Source of the DNA: Tethya wilhelma
Taxonomy: Eukaryota; Porifera; Demospongiae; Tethyida; Tethyidae
Direction of reading: 5' to 3'
Length of the DNA: 64,000 bases
Assembly: GCA_964030475.1 (NCBI GenBank)
Contig: CAXIPT010000001.1
Span: 19,622,090-19,686,089, forward strand
This document shows, in pieces, positions 47,103 to 60,700 of the stretch. Both the position numbers and the translations under genes were made by a program. The notes under the pieces were generated by a model that was not told the DNA's origin, searched no databases, and worked only from the letters and a program-made list of their open reading frames with translations. How positions within the stretch are numbered: the first letter of the stretch is position 1; the number at the start of each line of letters is the position of its first letter.

Positions 47103-48749
47103 CTAAGAGTCTAAAATTCTATCCACTTCTTCCCAGTCAATGTTGGAGTACACACTACCAGAGGAGACACTGCCAGCATCATAGTCAGTTGAGGCCTGCA
47201 AATACACAATGTAAAAAATATATACTATTTGCAGCAAAAGTTCATACATATTATATCGCCATCTACATTCCAAACCACATTAACTTTCCATTTTGTCAAC
47301 AATAGTGCAAACACACTGTATAGTAGATTCAATCAAGAGCATAGGTGTGTAGAAATAAACTGAGGAACGTTTTCTTGTGAAATGAATGATAAATGATAAA
47401 TGGGAGTGATTATTTTTGAGTCAGGAAATGTGACTCTACCCAACTTGTAGCTTAAGCGCTTACACAAAATTGAAACTGTTAATCTCTCTCTTAATCATGT
47501 GTGTACACATACACAGTCTCTTTCTCTCTCTCACTCTCTCTCTCTGGAATACCACTCAGAAAGACACTGCCCAAATTGTGTATCAGATAGAAACTTTGTC
47601 ACAAAACTTGTCAAAAACACACCCAACATGAACAGTATATGCCTAGTTATCGATCTCACATAATACAGCGTTTGTTGATTGTAACCGGTATCGCTAAAAT
47701 AACTCTGAAAGCTAAAACCATCTCCGATAGGGAGATTCATCTCTCCTCTCTCTTGCAGTTTAGGGGGACAGTTTTTGTTTCCAACGATAGCATCTAGTCT
47801 CTTGTCTTGTATGATCAGAAAAACTACACATTGAGAGGCTTTTCAGAAATTGTACAACTATCCATTGTCAGTTTCACTTTCGTCCATATAGGCACCATAT
47901 ACTGGTGTATACAATTTAGACACACTGCATGCAGTACTCCAGTCATAAAGTGACAAGAATAAGTTCACATACATGTATATTCATCTTTCACTAGTCATTA
48001 ATTTACTTTTTTTAATGTAAAATTAATGGTTTATTATAAATGAACAATTATAAAACTTTTTAGTTACAAATAGGGTAGACAGCAAATGTTAATATTAAGC
48101 TTCAATAGTTGTACAAAACACTAAACAGCTATAATAGAATCAGGTTAATAATTAATAACTTACCAGAATGGTGGCAATGCGGTCCTGTTCATCTTCAGTG
48201 AGTCCTTCAACACTTGAGATCTTTCTCATTCTGTTCTCTCCCTTTGAAGAGCCAAGGACTGTGAGTGAGTACATGAATGGATGGGCAAGGGATGCTTATA
48301 ATTATTATACGAGAGGAAAAGTTCGCTTACGTAATATGTACATCTAATCCCAATGCTTATACAAGTATATCACACAAACACACATAGTCTCTCTCATATG
48401 CAAACAGCATATCTACAGATACACAGTTATACTTGTGAATATAAATATGCCTCTGAGCAAAAATTTATAGCACACACAAAAGATCACGGTACATGTGTTA
48501 GATCGGCTTGTGTATGTGTGTACGTCACTTGGGAACGGGTAGAAAAGTGTACTTTTGGGTAAACCTCGAATCTGACTGTTTTTGTGAGATAACTCCACTG
48601 AACATAAACAAGCAATGTGGTGTTTGTTGTGGCTGGTCATAGAGTGTGTGACAAAACTGTCACGTTTAGCAAGAAATTAGGAAAGAAAGGTTCAACTCTG
48701 AAACTGACTAGTAATGCTTGGATGGGTTGTGTAATACTAAACAGTGAGG

Positions 48750-48785
<36 letters not shown>

Positions 48786-51700
48786 TCTAGCTCCACAAAG
48801 CTTAAAGGACGTGGTTTTATGGTGGTAGATTGCAAGCAGAGATAACAACATCCATTTTAAACAGTTGAAATTGATGCAATAAACTAAGGTGGCAACATGG
48901 ATTCATTGACATGTACACACAAAGCCATAAGGCTTCCTAAAAGCACCTTGTAGGCTCTAGCTAGCTGACTAGCAGGATACCTGCTAAAGTGAAACTATGA
49001 AGAAGATAGGTGTGCTGAATTTACAGTGGTTATGTCCCATACATAGCCACAGGGCCACACCGAAAAACCAGACAGACCTAAAATATAGCAATGTTTACAT
49101 TCATGCTTTGGAATACCAATTTGCTTGACTTAGGTTTTCAAACATTTCATTTTAAAAATCTTAACATGTGATCTTTAAGAAGACCATAAATCATTTCTTT
49201 GTCCTCTTTACCTTTAGTGTAAGTGCCTGAGAACCGGGTAGTGTTGCTATGGTTACCACCAGTGGAGCCTGTCCCTGTACCATCATCACCACTGCTAGTC
49301 TGCTGCTGGAGGAGGTTAGAATCAGAGCTTGACTTTGTCAAGATGAAATCTAAACCACCACCATCGCCCCCTCTGTTAGCATGTCTCTTCGTCTCTTTAC
49401 CAGCCTTCTGTTTTCTTACGTTGGCTCCACCAGCTGTTCCTCTAGGGGGCAAATGTGCCGAGGATGCTCGCCCACTACCCCTGCGATTAGGATCAATCTT
49501 CTTGTGCTGTTTGTTTGTTTTCTGTTTCGGTTTGGAAGAGAGAAGGGACTCGGTGCTACTTGCGGGACGGAGGGAGGTGGAAGATCCCATGGCGGAAGGC
49601 TTCGAGGAGAGAAGATCGTTCATCAGTGAGTAGGCATCATCAATTCTCCTAGCAACTATCTCCTTTTCTTGATCCCTAGAAGGGAATGGGAAAATTTATG
49701 TGAAATACATGTAAGTGATGGTTACATTGGTTTCTTTTTGGTACCTTTTGACTGATTTGGCTTGATTTTGCTTAGATCTAGGCTGTGAAAAAGTGGTGAA
49801 AAAAAACAACACATAATGGCATCAGATAGTCATGTAAATGAGTAACAAAAAAAGCAATGATTCTCTCTTACACTGGGGGGTGGTTCAAAGGGGTGCTTCT
49901 CTTTCTCTTGGAGTTTCCTCTTCTCGCTGACAAACTCTGCCAGTCTCTCTCGTCTCTTGGCTACCATCCATTCTCGAACCTTTTCTCTCTCAACATTTGT
50001 ACGCTTACTATCACCACCCACCATCTTCTTCACTTGCTCACTCTCTCTCGCATGGCCTGGACGTGAGCGTGTCATCTCACCACCACCCTGTTGACGCTGA
50101 TCTTGAAATGAGACATGTTGTTTGGCTGCCTGTGTTCTCCTTTCTGTGTGAGCTCTCTTGGTAATAGTTCTATTTTGTGGAGATAAATCATCTTTCTTTC
50201 TGATGCTAGCTAACGAAACTTGATCTCTATTGGGTGTGGTTTGAGGTGATTTTGAGCGTCTATTTTGATTGTCTTTCAGCAGTTGAAGATCAGTGGTATC
50301 AGCTGGTGCAGTCTGTTTAGAATTACTTATTGTGGTGTCAATTGGATCAAGTCGTGTCAATTGTGTGTCAACTGAATCAAGCAGTGTCATTCTTGCATCA
50401 GGAGAATCATGTGTTGAATGATCAACACCTTCTATTGGAGACGGACTAGCACTACCATGATAAGTGTAAGTCTCTGATACAGTTTGTAACTGATCAATTG
50501 TTTGAAGAATCTGAGGAAAGAGAGAAAGCAAAGGTGAACTGTAGTTGAACTCTTGACAAACTGAATAACAAATATATATTTAAGACGGGCTCTCCCACAA
50601 TCCAAGGATTATAGCTCCGAAGGAGCTCCTTGAAAGAGAAAATGGGAAAGAAATAAATAAATGTGGCACTGGAGGGACTTGAACTGCCTACCCAAGGGTT
50701 GGGAGTCAGAGTCATAGTCAAACTAGCAACCAGGCCACTTTGAATAAATTGCAATACTTCATTATGTTGTACACATAATAAAATAATATTGTGGGCTAGT
50801 TGGTGTACCTGATTAGTAGCTTTGAATTCTCCCTCTACAGTTCTTGCTGTGCTCTCTATTGCATTGAGCTGCTCCTCTAAAAGCTGGAGTTTATTGAAGA
50901 CATCCACTCTCAACAAGTCAGACTCCTTCTCTCTGTAACACACACACACACACACAAGTTCAAATTTCACAGAATCATCTTTCAAGCAACAACTTACTTC
51001 TGTTCATCTTTAGCAGTGATTGGTGAGAGTGGTGCTGTGTCACTGACTGGACTGAAGAAGAGTGGGGGTGGTGGAGAGGCATTGAAACCAACGTAATTCC
51101 TTGGAATGGGAATGTGACCATCTATCGAGTCTGATTCCAATTCTACTGCTGCTGGTAGTTCATTCTCTTCAGCATCAGGAGGAGCAGGTAATGAATGAGG
51201 TGGACTTGTAATAGGAGTGATGGAACCAGAATCAGACACACCTCTAGTTTCAATTCCAGGTCCACTTAGCACATCACCTCCCTCGCTAATTCCAAGTGTC
51301 CTATCGACATTTGCCATAGGTGACCCCACAACGTACGTACTCCCACTGTCCCCCAGTGACCCATCCCCCTGAGGGTACTCGCTGAGGTCGACCTGAGTTC
51401 CCTCCTCTACTGAAGTGACAGAAGAGCCAAAAATTGCTGACTCAGCTGCCAATGGTGCATCAGTTTGAGTTTCTGTGGTTACCTTAGAAGCTTTGATTTC
51501 ACCTATCGTGGTACTTTTATTTGTGTTATCTTTCGGTACATTGCTCTCGTGGTCTTCTAGAACTGTCTGTGTTGAAACAGAGATGGATGCTAAAGTGTTT
51601 GGATCTTGAGATTTTGAAGAGGAGGAGAAAGAAGATGGAGAACCGTTCATTTCGAGGCGGCGCTGTTCAAGACTCTTATAAGGAACTTTGTCAGGATGAG

Positions 51701-54700
51701 CAATGCCTGAGAGAGGTTGTAAAATGGCCATCGTACCTACTAGCTTGGAAGATGTTTCATCAGCTTCAGCATTCTTAGGAGAATCTTTAGAAGCATGCTG
51801 ATCAGTAGATGGAAGATTTTGAGTTTCAGCTGACTGGTTTTCAGACTCATCCAACGTAGAACCTGATGTGCTGGGTTCTGGTGCCACCTGAGTGTGATCA
51901 TGGACAGGTGATGGTGACTTGAAAGTGGACAGTGGCTCTCTCTTCCAAGAGACACGTCGGTCATGTTTGGACTTCTTCTTCCCCTTACCTTTCTTTCCTC
52001 TCCTGCCATAGCTGTCCATCGATGGTTCAAAGGACGAGGTGGTGCTATCAAACTGATGTGGTTCTTCGTGTCTTCTGCTTCTCTTTCTTCTATCTTTTGA
52101 TGATCTTGAGCTGTGAGAATGACTATGCCTCCTGTCCAGCTCTGATGGATCGACTGTTAAGAGTTGAGGCACTTCTTGTGTTGGAATCTGATATTCTTTT
52201 GGAAGTTGAAGTAACTTCATTTGGCCACTTTCTTTCATTTTCGTCAGGGGGTCATCCAGTTTTAAAAAGAAGGGGGGTTTGGCTAGTTCGGGGGGATTTT
52301 GATCAGTTCCTGTGTTTTTGGGCCAAATGACTTCAGGGGGTATGAGCTTTGGTACATATGGTTGAATTGGGATCTGAGGTAGTTGGATGTTTTCAGGCAT
52401 CATCGGTCCGGTAAGGGGTTGGCGATGGGTGGGTGGGAGGGGTGGTTTGTGAGTGTGGGATGGAGGGTGTGATATGTGATGCTGTGAAGGGAGAGTGTGT
52501 GGAGGGTGATAGGTGTGAGGCTGGTAAAACGAGGGACGTGGATTGGCCAAATATTCAGGAGGAACAGTCAACAAAGGGAATGGTTCCGACATCACAGTCT
52601 CTTTTTGCTGAGCTTGCAAATTTTGATGATGCAATGGGGGCTGAACCATGCCAGGAAGTGTATCCCCTTCACCAGGTAATTGAAGCAGGGGTATCCCAAA
52701 TCTCCCCACATTATCACCACCCCTCTCATTATGAACTAATCTCCCCTGACGACCACCGACATTGAGACCAGTACGATGTGCTGAGACTGTCTGGTTGAAT
52801 TTGTCCAGTGCCTGAGATAGACCAGGAAATTCGCTTTCGAGACTAAGTGGTTGTCTAGACTCATTACGATTTGTAGCTGGCTCGATTTGTCTAAATGGTT
52901 GTTTGGGATTTACAGCTGGTTCATACAAGTCATCAATGTGTAGCAGGGGGAAATCTCTGAAATTCTTGAGCTGAGAAGAAGCACCAGGCCCATGAGCTGT
53001 ACTGACAATAGCAGGCCTGTTGTAAGCAGAGTCTGATATGTGGCGAGCACTAGCACTGGTGTGTGTGGAGGGACCAGAGGTCTGTCTAAAGGCCTGCTCA
53101 GGTTGACCATGCAGTAATCTAGGCTGTTGGGTTGGAGGCTGAGGTTGTCCTTGTGACCCAGAAATGGTGAAATGGGAGAATGGTCCTGTGGGTTCTGTGT
53201 CAGTGGGAGATGCAAGATACTCAAGATTTAACACCTGCAAAAAGAAGAAAAAAAAATGCCCAAATCAAAGACACAATTCACATGTGTGATCAATAAAAAC
53301 AGTGGTCTTACTGGTGGAGCAGTGTCTTCACTGTTATGTGGTGATGGCGACTGATTTCTCTGCTTGGTGTCAGCAGGTAAGGGAGCTCTTGTGCGAGACT
53401 GAGATGTATCTTTATGAGTCTTCCTTTTATGAGCCTTTGAAGATACTTTTTTCTCACTTTTGACTGACTTTTCAAAGAGTGCACTCAACAGCTGTTCATG
53501 CTGATGCTATAAAATCAAACAGGAACATAATATGAGGTGTATATGTATATGTATCAGGACCTATCAATGTGATTTTGAACTTACCTGTAGAACTTTGGTG
53601 ATCTCAGTTCTCACAATATCTCTGATGGAGTCGTTTGACCTTTGCTGAGATGCTTTAGGAGATTTTCTCCTACTTTTTGTCGTCCGTTTGCCCACCTCTT
53701 GACTCAAATCCTTAGCAGCAACCATCTCTTCTCTTCCACCTGCTCCTTGAGCCTCACCAGGCTTATCATCGTTCACTTCTTCCTTGGCCTGTAAGGTTGT
53801 GTTTAGAGAGCCTTCTTCTCCAGAGAGCACTTGGGTGACTTCCTCCAATGTGCTGCTGGAACTCAAAACAACCGTCGAGCTATCATCATTGTTGCTGTCT
53901 TCTTGTTCAGTCTCAGACCCAGATTTAGATTTGGTACTGCTGTGGTCAGATTCTGAATCCCCATTCCCAGTTCCCATTCCACCAGCAGATCCACCACTAC
54001 CATGTCCGTTGGTAGCACGTCCATCTTTCCCATCTTTTCCATACCCAGTTCCACCTTGGTCACGAGAACTACCTGAACTTTCTTTCTTATCTTTGTTCCC
54101 TCTGGACCCCTTCTTCTGCTGATGATTTGACTGTCCCTTGTCTTTGCCACTGGGAGTGCTGGTGTGTTGGTTGCTATGGTGATGTGTTGAGGCATGAGGT
54201 GGTGGGTGTAGTGGGATAGAAATGGAGGACAATGTGTCCAGTTCAACTCTCATTGTGGCATCACCATCAGGCCGAGTTTGACGGGCAACTTCACCAATAC
54301 TGTATATGAACCGAAACAGAAAAGAAAAGAAAACAAATAAAAGAAAAAAGTTTAACAGGAAATTGTTGGTGTAGATAAAAGGTGACAAGCAATAGCATTA
54401 GAAACAGCTTAGAAGTACCAAATCTTATCAACCAACATACAGAATCAGGTTAAGAGAGAGCTACTAACCTGAAAGTGAAGGCAGATGGTGCCTCTCCAGT
54501 GGACGATGAAAAGCTCTCAGTGAGCACCACGTCCAGAGCTGATGTATCCTCATCATCATCACTGTCACCATCAGGTCTCCTTGTAGCCTCTTTACTGGCA
54601 GAAGCTAGCAAGGAACAACCAACTTCAGGAGGAAGGCTACCCTGCAGTGTGGAAGGTTAGAAAATAAGAGCAAGACTAGCACTGAAATTTGAAGAAAAGA

Positions 54701-57700
54701 TGGGTTTGTTTGTGGATCTGTATACACATACCTGTAAGATTCCTTTAGGAACTTGTAGCAGTACAAATGACTTTTGGTGCTGGCCATTTGCTGCCAAGTC
54801 CACCTCCTCATTTCCATGCTGTTGACTTCTTGATTCATGCTGAGATGCTGCTTGAGAATGGCTTGACTTCTGCTGATTCAGATCTTCCACTCGTAAGCTT
54901 CTGCTATTCTCCTCACTGGTAGGAGAGATGACACTGTCCCTAGGAGCCATAATGGGAGGTTTGGCTTGTGGTTGTGATGGATTGGGAGTGGCAGGAACTG
55001 TGGAGGGGGTGGCTACAAGGTGTTTCGATCGATCTAAAGTTTTCTGATCTTTTTCACGAGTTTGAATATTGTTTCTCTTTCTTACTTGTCCTTCCCTTTG
55101 TTTCAAACAACTTACGATAAATGATGTAGTAATATTGACTCTCATGACTGGTGCCGATGGTTTCATGGACACTTTTTGGTCAGTTTTGGCTCCCTTTGTC
55201 CTGCTTTGGTCAGTCATGGTCTCCTTTGAGAGCTCTTGGCGTGCAACCTGTGGAGTGGGTGTTTGAGACCACCTAGTGAATACATCCAGTAGGGACAACA
55301 TCTTCTGCCAGTTTGAAGAGTGGTTCTTTTTGTCCATTTTTGCAAAGCCTACTTCTTTGTCGGTGTATTCTGAAAGATAAGGTAGCAGTGAGAGATGCTG
55401 GGAGTCCAGTATGGAGGTTTGAAGGTGAGGGGTGTCATGAGGTAGAACCACAGAAAGAAAAGTGTCGAGAAACTTGTAATATTCTGTATCCCATTCGAAC
55501 GAAAAGCTTCCCACTTTCAATGCTCCTTTCTCTATAGCATCAAGGTCAATAGTGCCTGCATCTTCACTACCAATTTTCACAAGACTGACAAACTTTCCAC
55601 AGCTTCCAGGACCAAATGTGTCTTCTCTCTGAGAGAGAATCAGCTGGCTCCTGGTCTGATAGTGGACAGAGAGAGGGACATGTTGATGTTCAGTGGAGGA
55701 CGAAGGTGAGGATGAAGTTTGGAGTGAATCATGAGATGATCTTAGAGCAGAGAGCAAGCGCTTCATCTTAGACTGAAGGTAGCTGCAATAACAAATTGTG
55801 TGTGCGTGTTTTGTGATATGCTGAGCGAGGAAAAATGTTGAAAAGAGAAAAAAATATTCACAGTACTAAAGTTGTTCTAATACTAGGCAACTATAAGTGG
55901 GTGCAACAAAGATAAGAACAGAACCAGTATCTATCAATAGTACTAGTACGAACTAAGAAAATAACCATACCTAGCTTCAATTTCTGAGTCAGGGAAGCAG
56001 TGAGCCAGTAGCTCTGCAAGGAAGTGGTCGACAGGGAGTTCTGTGAGAGTGGAGAGCAGCATGTCTTGAAGACGATAAGAGGATGAGGTTCTTTTATCTC
56101 CAGACAGAAACTTAGAGAATGGAAGAAGACGGGCACACCACAAGGCTGCCTGAGAGACATCCTCTGGAGGAGTCCTTGGCTATGGAGGTGGATACAAGTA
56201 CAGAAATAAAACTTGTAAAACCACTAACTTTGCGACCATCAAGTATTGCACACACACATGTACAAATGTGAAGCCAAGTTGCATACTTTGTTGATTTTAG
56301 GTTGAAGTTTTCGGAGGTAGTGTGATGCTTGGTCTCTGACATGGAGAAACCACATGAGACCACACAGCTCTCGAAACAAAGCCAAGAGAGTCTGCACTGC
56401 TGGAGACAACTCACTGGAATCATCTAGGATCATAAGCCACATGTATCAGAAGAAAATGAGCTGTATTGCACGAATGTGATCATAAAGTGTATAGCATACC
56501 GTATAGTGGGAAATTTTTGCGAATTTCGCGGTTTGGCAGCTTTCCGCAAAAATTTTCCCCCACGAAATTTGTAAAGTACGAGGTCGTCACATAATGTTGA
56601 GACACAAGCGCAATCCACAAAAATTTTCCCCACAAATTTTTATTCAAGACGAAAATGCAAAAATTTTCCCCCACAAAAAATTCCCACTATACGGTATACC
56701 TTTGAACTTTTCTGTACTCTCAGGAGCAACCAGTGAGGGTGGAGTGGCTCCATTCCCTGGTAGTCGAAGTAGCTCAGCTCCTTCTTCAGTAGAGTGGAGA
56801 AATTGTTGTAGTTTTGTGACATACCAGTCACCACATGGAAGGAGGGAATTGGAGCATTGGAAGATTAGCACGAGATTACGAACCAAGTTAGAGATTTTGG
56901 AGCGAAGGTTATATTCCTTGGGACTTTGGATTAGTTCCTACAATAACACACACACACACAAGCACAAGTCATGCTTTAATGTACACAGTACCAGTACACA
57001 GTACCAGTACGCAGTATGCAGTACGCAGTATGCAGTACGCAGTACGCAGTAGGCAGTACGCAGTAGGCAGTACGCAGTATGCAGTACGCAGTACGCAGTA
57101 TGCAGTACGCAGTAGGCAGTACGCAGTAGGCAGTACGCAGTACGCAGTATGCAGTACGCAGTATGCAGTACGCATGCAGTATGCAGTATGCAGTACACAG
57201 TATGCAGTATACAGTACGCAGTATACACTAAATCCTGCATGGCTAAAGATATATGGTGGGAAAGGTCTAATAATGTAATTTTATTCTAACTCTATAGATG
57301 TATCCCTACCTCTTTTGTCAGACCAGGCTGTGGACAGTACAGTGGGGGAGCAGGTAGATACACACGTGATGGCACCTCCAATAAAAGCTCCTTACAACAC
57401 GCTCGCAAGTTCTTCAAGAGTTCACCAGCAACAGATGTGAGGACACTATCGAGGTGAGAGAGACTGCACAACAAGAGGGTGCTGGATATGGACCGACCAA
57501 TCTCCAAATTCATCCCTTTGCTAAGACTCGAATCTGATCGCAACTCAAGCAGCTTGAAGATGTCCTTCATTACGAGTTCTTTGACTCTCTTCTGAAGCTG
57601 ATTCTCAACAGATGGGTCTCTTTTCTTCTCACTCAGTTGTCTAGCATGGCAGAGATAGGCACTAGCTAGAAGAGACCCCTTTCTCCAGTCACCAAGCTCG

Positions 57701-60700
57701 ATGACAAATTCACATGCTTGTCTCCACATACCAGAGAGGAGAAGAAGCTCTAGTGTGTGATCGACCGTCCAAATCTCAGAGAGTTTTTGCTCCTTGATTA
57801 CTTTCACTACCTTGTTTCGGCTAAGCTCTAGAAATCTCTCAGCTTTGGATTGCTGATTGGAAGCCAAGGAAGAAACTAGAAGCTTCTTGTTTGTGAAATA
57901 GGCTGCCATCAGTTGAGCCAAACAAGCAATGACTTTGCTTCCGTTTTCTTTTACACTGAAAAAAGCATCTCCAGTGACTGAGAAAACATTTTGACTTGGT
58001 GATTGTGTAGTCCAACTATTGGATCGGCTAAGAATTGCTCTACCAGTGCTGCTGTCATTAGAAGGCGTGGAGTGAGATCGGTGGTGAGTGTTTGACTTGT
58101 GACGTTCCTTTTGAACGGTTGTTGACCCGTGGCTTTCTAACGTGTGTTGCGATGTCCTTGCTGTACCTGTGCTAGCATCCTGTGTGCTACTGATGAATGA
58201 GTGACAATACCTCATTGCATTCTCAAGGTCGTACTTCTCCAAATAAGCAAACAAGACGGTAATTTCAGACTGCTGCCGAGAAAGTGTTTCATTCGAAACT
58301 AAAGTGATCGGTTTGCCTTCTTTTTGGCTCTCAGAAAGAGCACTGTTTGAACTAGCAACAAGCTGAGAGGCGGTGGAAGATACTTGTGTCAAGTGTTCCT
58401 GTGAATATCTTTCAATACCTGCATACTCCAGTCTCAGTAAGCCACAGATCTGAGCATGTGCATACTGCAATGCCACCAATGCACTGTGCATCCCATTTTC
58501 CAAATTCTTACACAGTAGCCCAAGCTCCCGGGCCTGCAGCCTACTAGAATGACCACTCTCGCTTGAGAGTACATTCTTACTGAGATCACCGCACAATTGC
58601 AGATCATTCCAAAAAGAAACGACCACTTCCAGTAAGGCCATCAGCGATGGAGTTAGCTGCAAAGCTAGGTCGTCTGAAAGCCTTTGTCTTTGACGAAGAT
58701 CTTGAACAGAAAGAGAAGGAGCGTACAGATGAGGCAAAGACTTGCTTGAAACCTCCTGCAAGGAATAAGTGCTGACTAAGATGGAGACAAGTTGATTGAG
58801 AAGATCAGAAATGGTTGAAATCTCTTCTGCTATGATAGCTGTGTGTGCCTGAAGCGACTGTAGTGTGTGTTGACGATGCTTGATAGCAGCAAACTGGTGA
58901 TGTTTGATAAGAGAATTGACAAGCAATGCTTTGAAGATGCCATTGACAACACTAATAACCACCTCATGGTGGCATTGGTTGATGGAATCGAGAGGAATGA
59001 GACCAAAGAGTGTGTCCACCATACCTTCCAGGAGGGGAGCAAGCTGAGAAGCACCTAGAGATGGAGGACAGCCACCATCAGGAGGAGGATTCAATTGAGA
59101 AAGAATTGAGCTAAGAGTGTCAGCTAGAAGACAAACAATCTGCTGAAAACTGGGATTTCTACCTGAGCCACTTAACAGAGCTTCAGTAGATGTTTGTCCC
59201 TCACTATTCAACACAATAGTATCAGAAATGCTACTAGACAATAGCAACCCGAATGCAGACTGAAGCTGGGCAATAGCCGACAAAAGTTCTTGCTTCTTCA
59301 AACCAGTTTGACTACCGATTGAAGACTGCATGCACTCGAGATCCCTACCAACACCAGCAAAATGAATCACCCCTGCTTCAAGTCCATCAAGACCAGAGAG
59401 AAATCCACCACCACCCCCTCCGGCATTTGAACTAATCGTGCTTGCTAAAGTACTGCCAAACTCAGACCTGCCAAGAGTCGCAGCAAGATCTTGGACACAC
59501 ATTTCACTAGACCACCTTACACCAGCATCTTTGCCACCACTCTCCTTAGAGGATTCACCAGCTACTTGTGGGATATCGATAAAAGGAAGGCCTAACTTAT
59601 CCCTCGAATCGAGAACCAGTCCCTTCACGAGATTAGCCAAAGAAGAAGCTGATCCTGAGGCAAATTTCAAGACGGTCAAGGAGTAGCCATCGGAGCAGAG
59701 GAAGAGAGGGAGGTGGGGGTGAGTGGAGACGGAGAATCGCTGGCGAAGAGCGTCTCGTTCTGACGACTGAGAGGTCTCATGGTCAGTGATAGTTTTAGCA
59801 GCACCACTGCATGTAGGTATATACATGCAGCGATAAAAACAATCTTAGAGTGAAGCTGAATGCATTTGATAGTACACACACACACATATCATATAGCGGG
59901 CAAATTTGGCGAATTGGAAAATATATACACACACATACAGTGTACATATAAATAATGCAGCAAGCAGGATTAAATCGCCACATTTAAAATTGCCAATCGT
60001 GCTAAAATGAGAATTCACCAAACTTTAAGCCTGCCAAATTTATCCGATACACGGTATAAAATATACAACTCACGTCACGGTAATGAGAGGATGGAGGGGT
60101 AGAAATGACGTTGGTCTTAGCTCCAGGGAGTTGGCCCCCACGGTGACCAGCTTCAAGGGGGGACCAAACCGAGGCAGGATGAGAAGACACCCCCTCCTGG
60201 TCACACACACCAGGAACAGCTCATCACAACTCCACGCCATATCAGTCACCCAATAGGTCCTACAATGAATACAGCACATAAGAATCAAAGGGAAAAGGCA
60301 CACAGTATTCAAGGCAATAGGAGGACTTTGGTAGCCAATGTCTTAGGTAAAATCTGCATCTGATACTTCTATCTTACATATGTTGATTAATTTCACATGT
60401 ACGAACCAAAATACACACAGAAGTACACAAATAAGCACAGCAAGTTACATGTATATAGTGCAAAGTATACATGTAGGTACATATGTACATATAATCATTT
60501 GGATACATTCTACCCACCTTCCTGTGCGGCTGTCATTCTCTTTGAGTGAATAAACGGGAGTGGTGAGACCAACATTCATCAGTGGTGAAAAGAACGACAC
60601 ATGAGTGTCACACGCTTCTTTCTCATTGACACACAGAGCAACCACCCCACCACTGGGAGATATCTTACACACATAGCTCCCTCGCCCCGTGTGTCTGCTC

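Noticed and set aside
50660..50745. Functional tRNA gene
   Set aside because: A and B boxes are present but the acceptor-stem ends do not pair.
56938..57278. Tyr/Cys-rich open frames on both strands
   Set aside because: Artefact of the 7-bp repeat, which has no stop in several frames.
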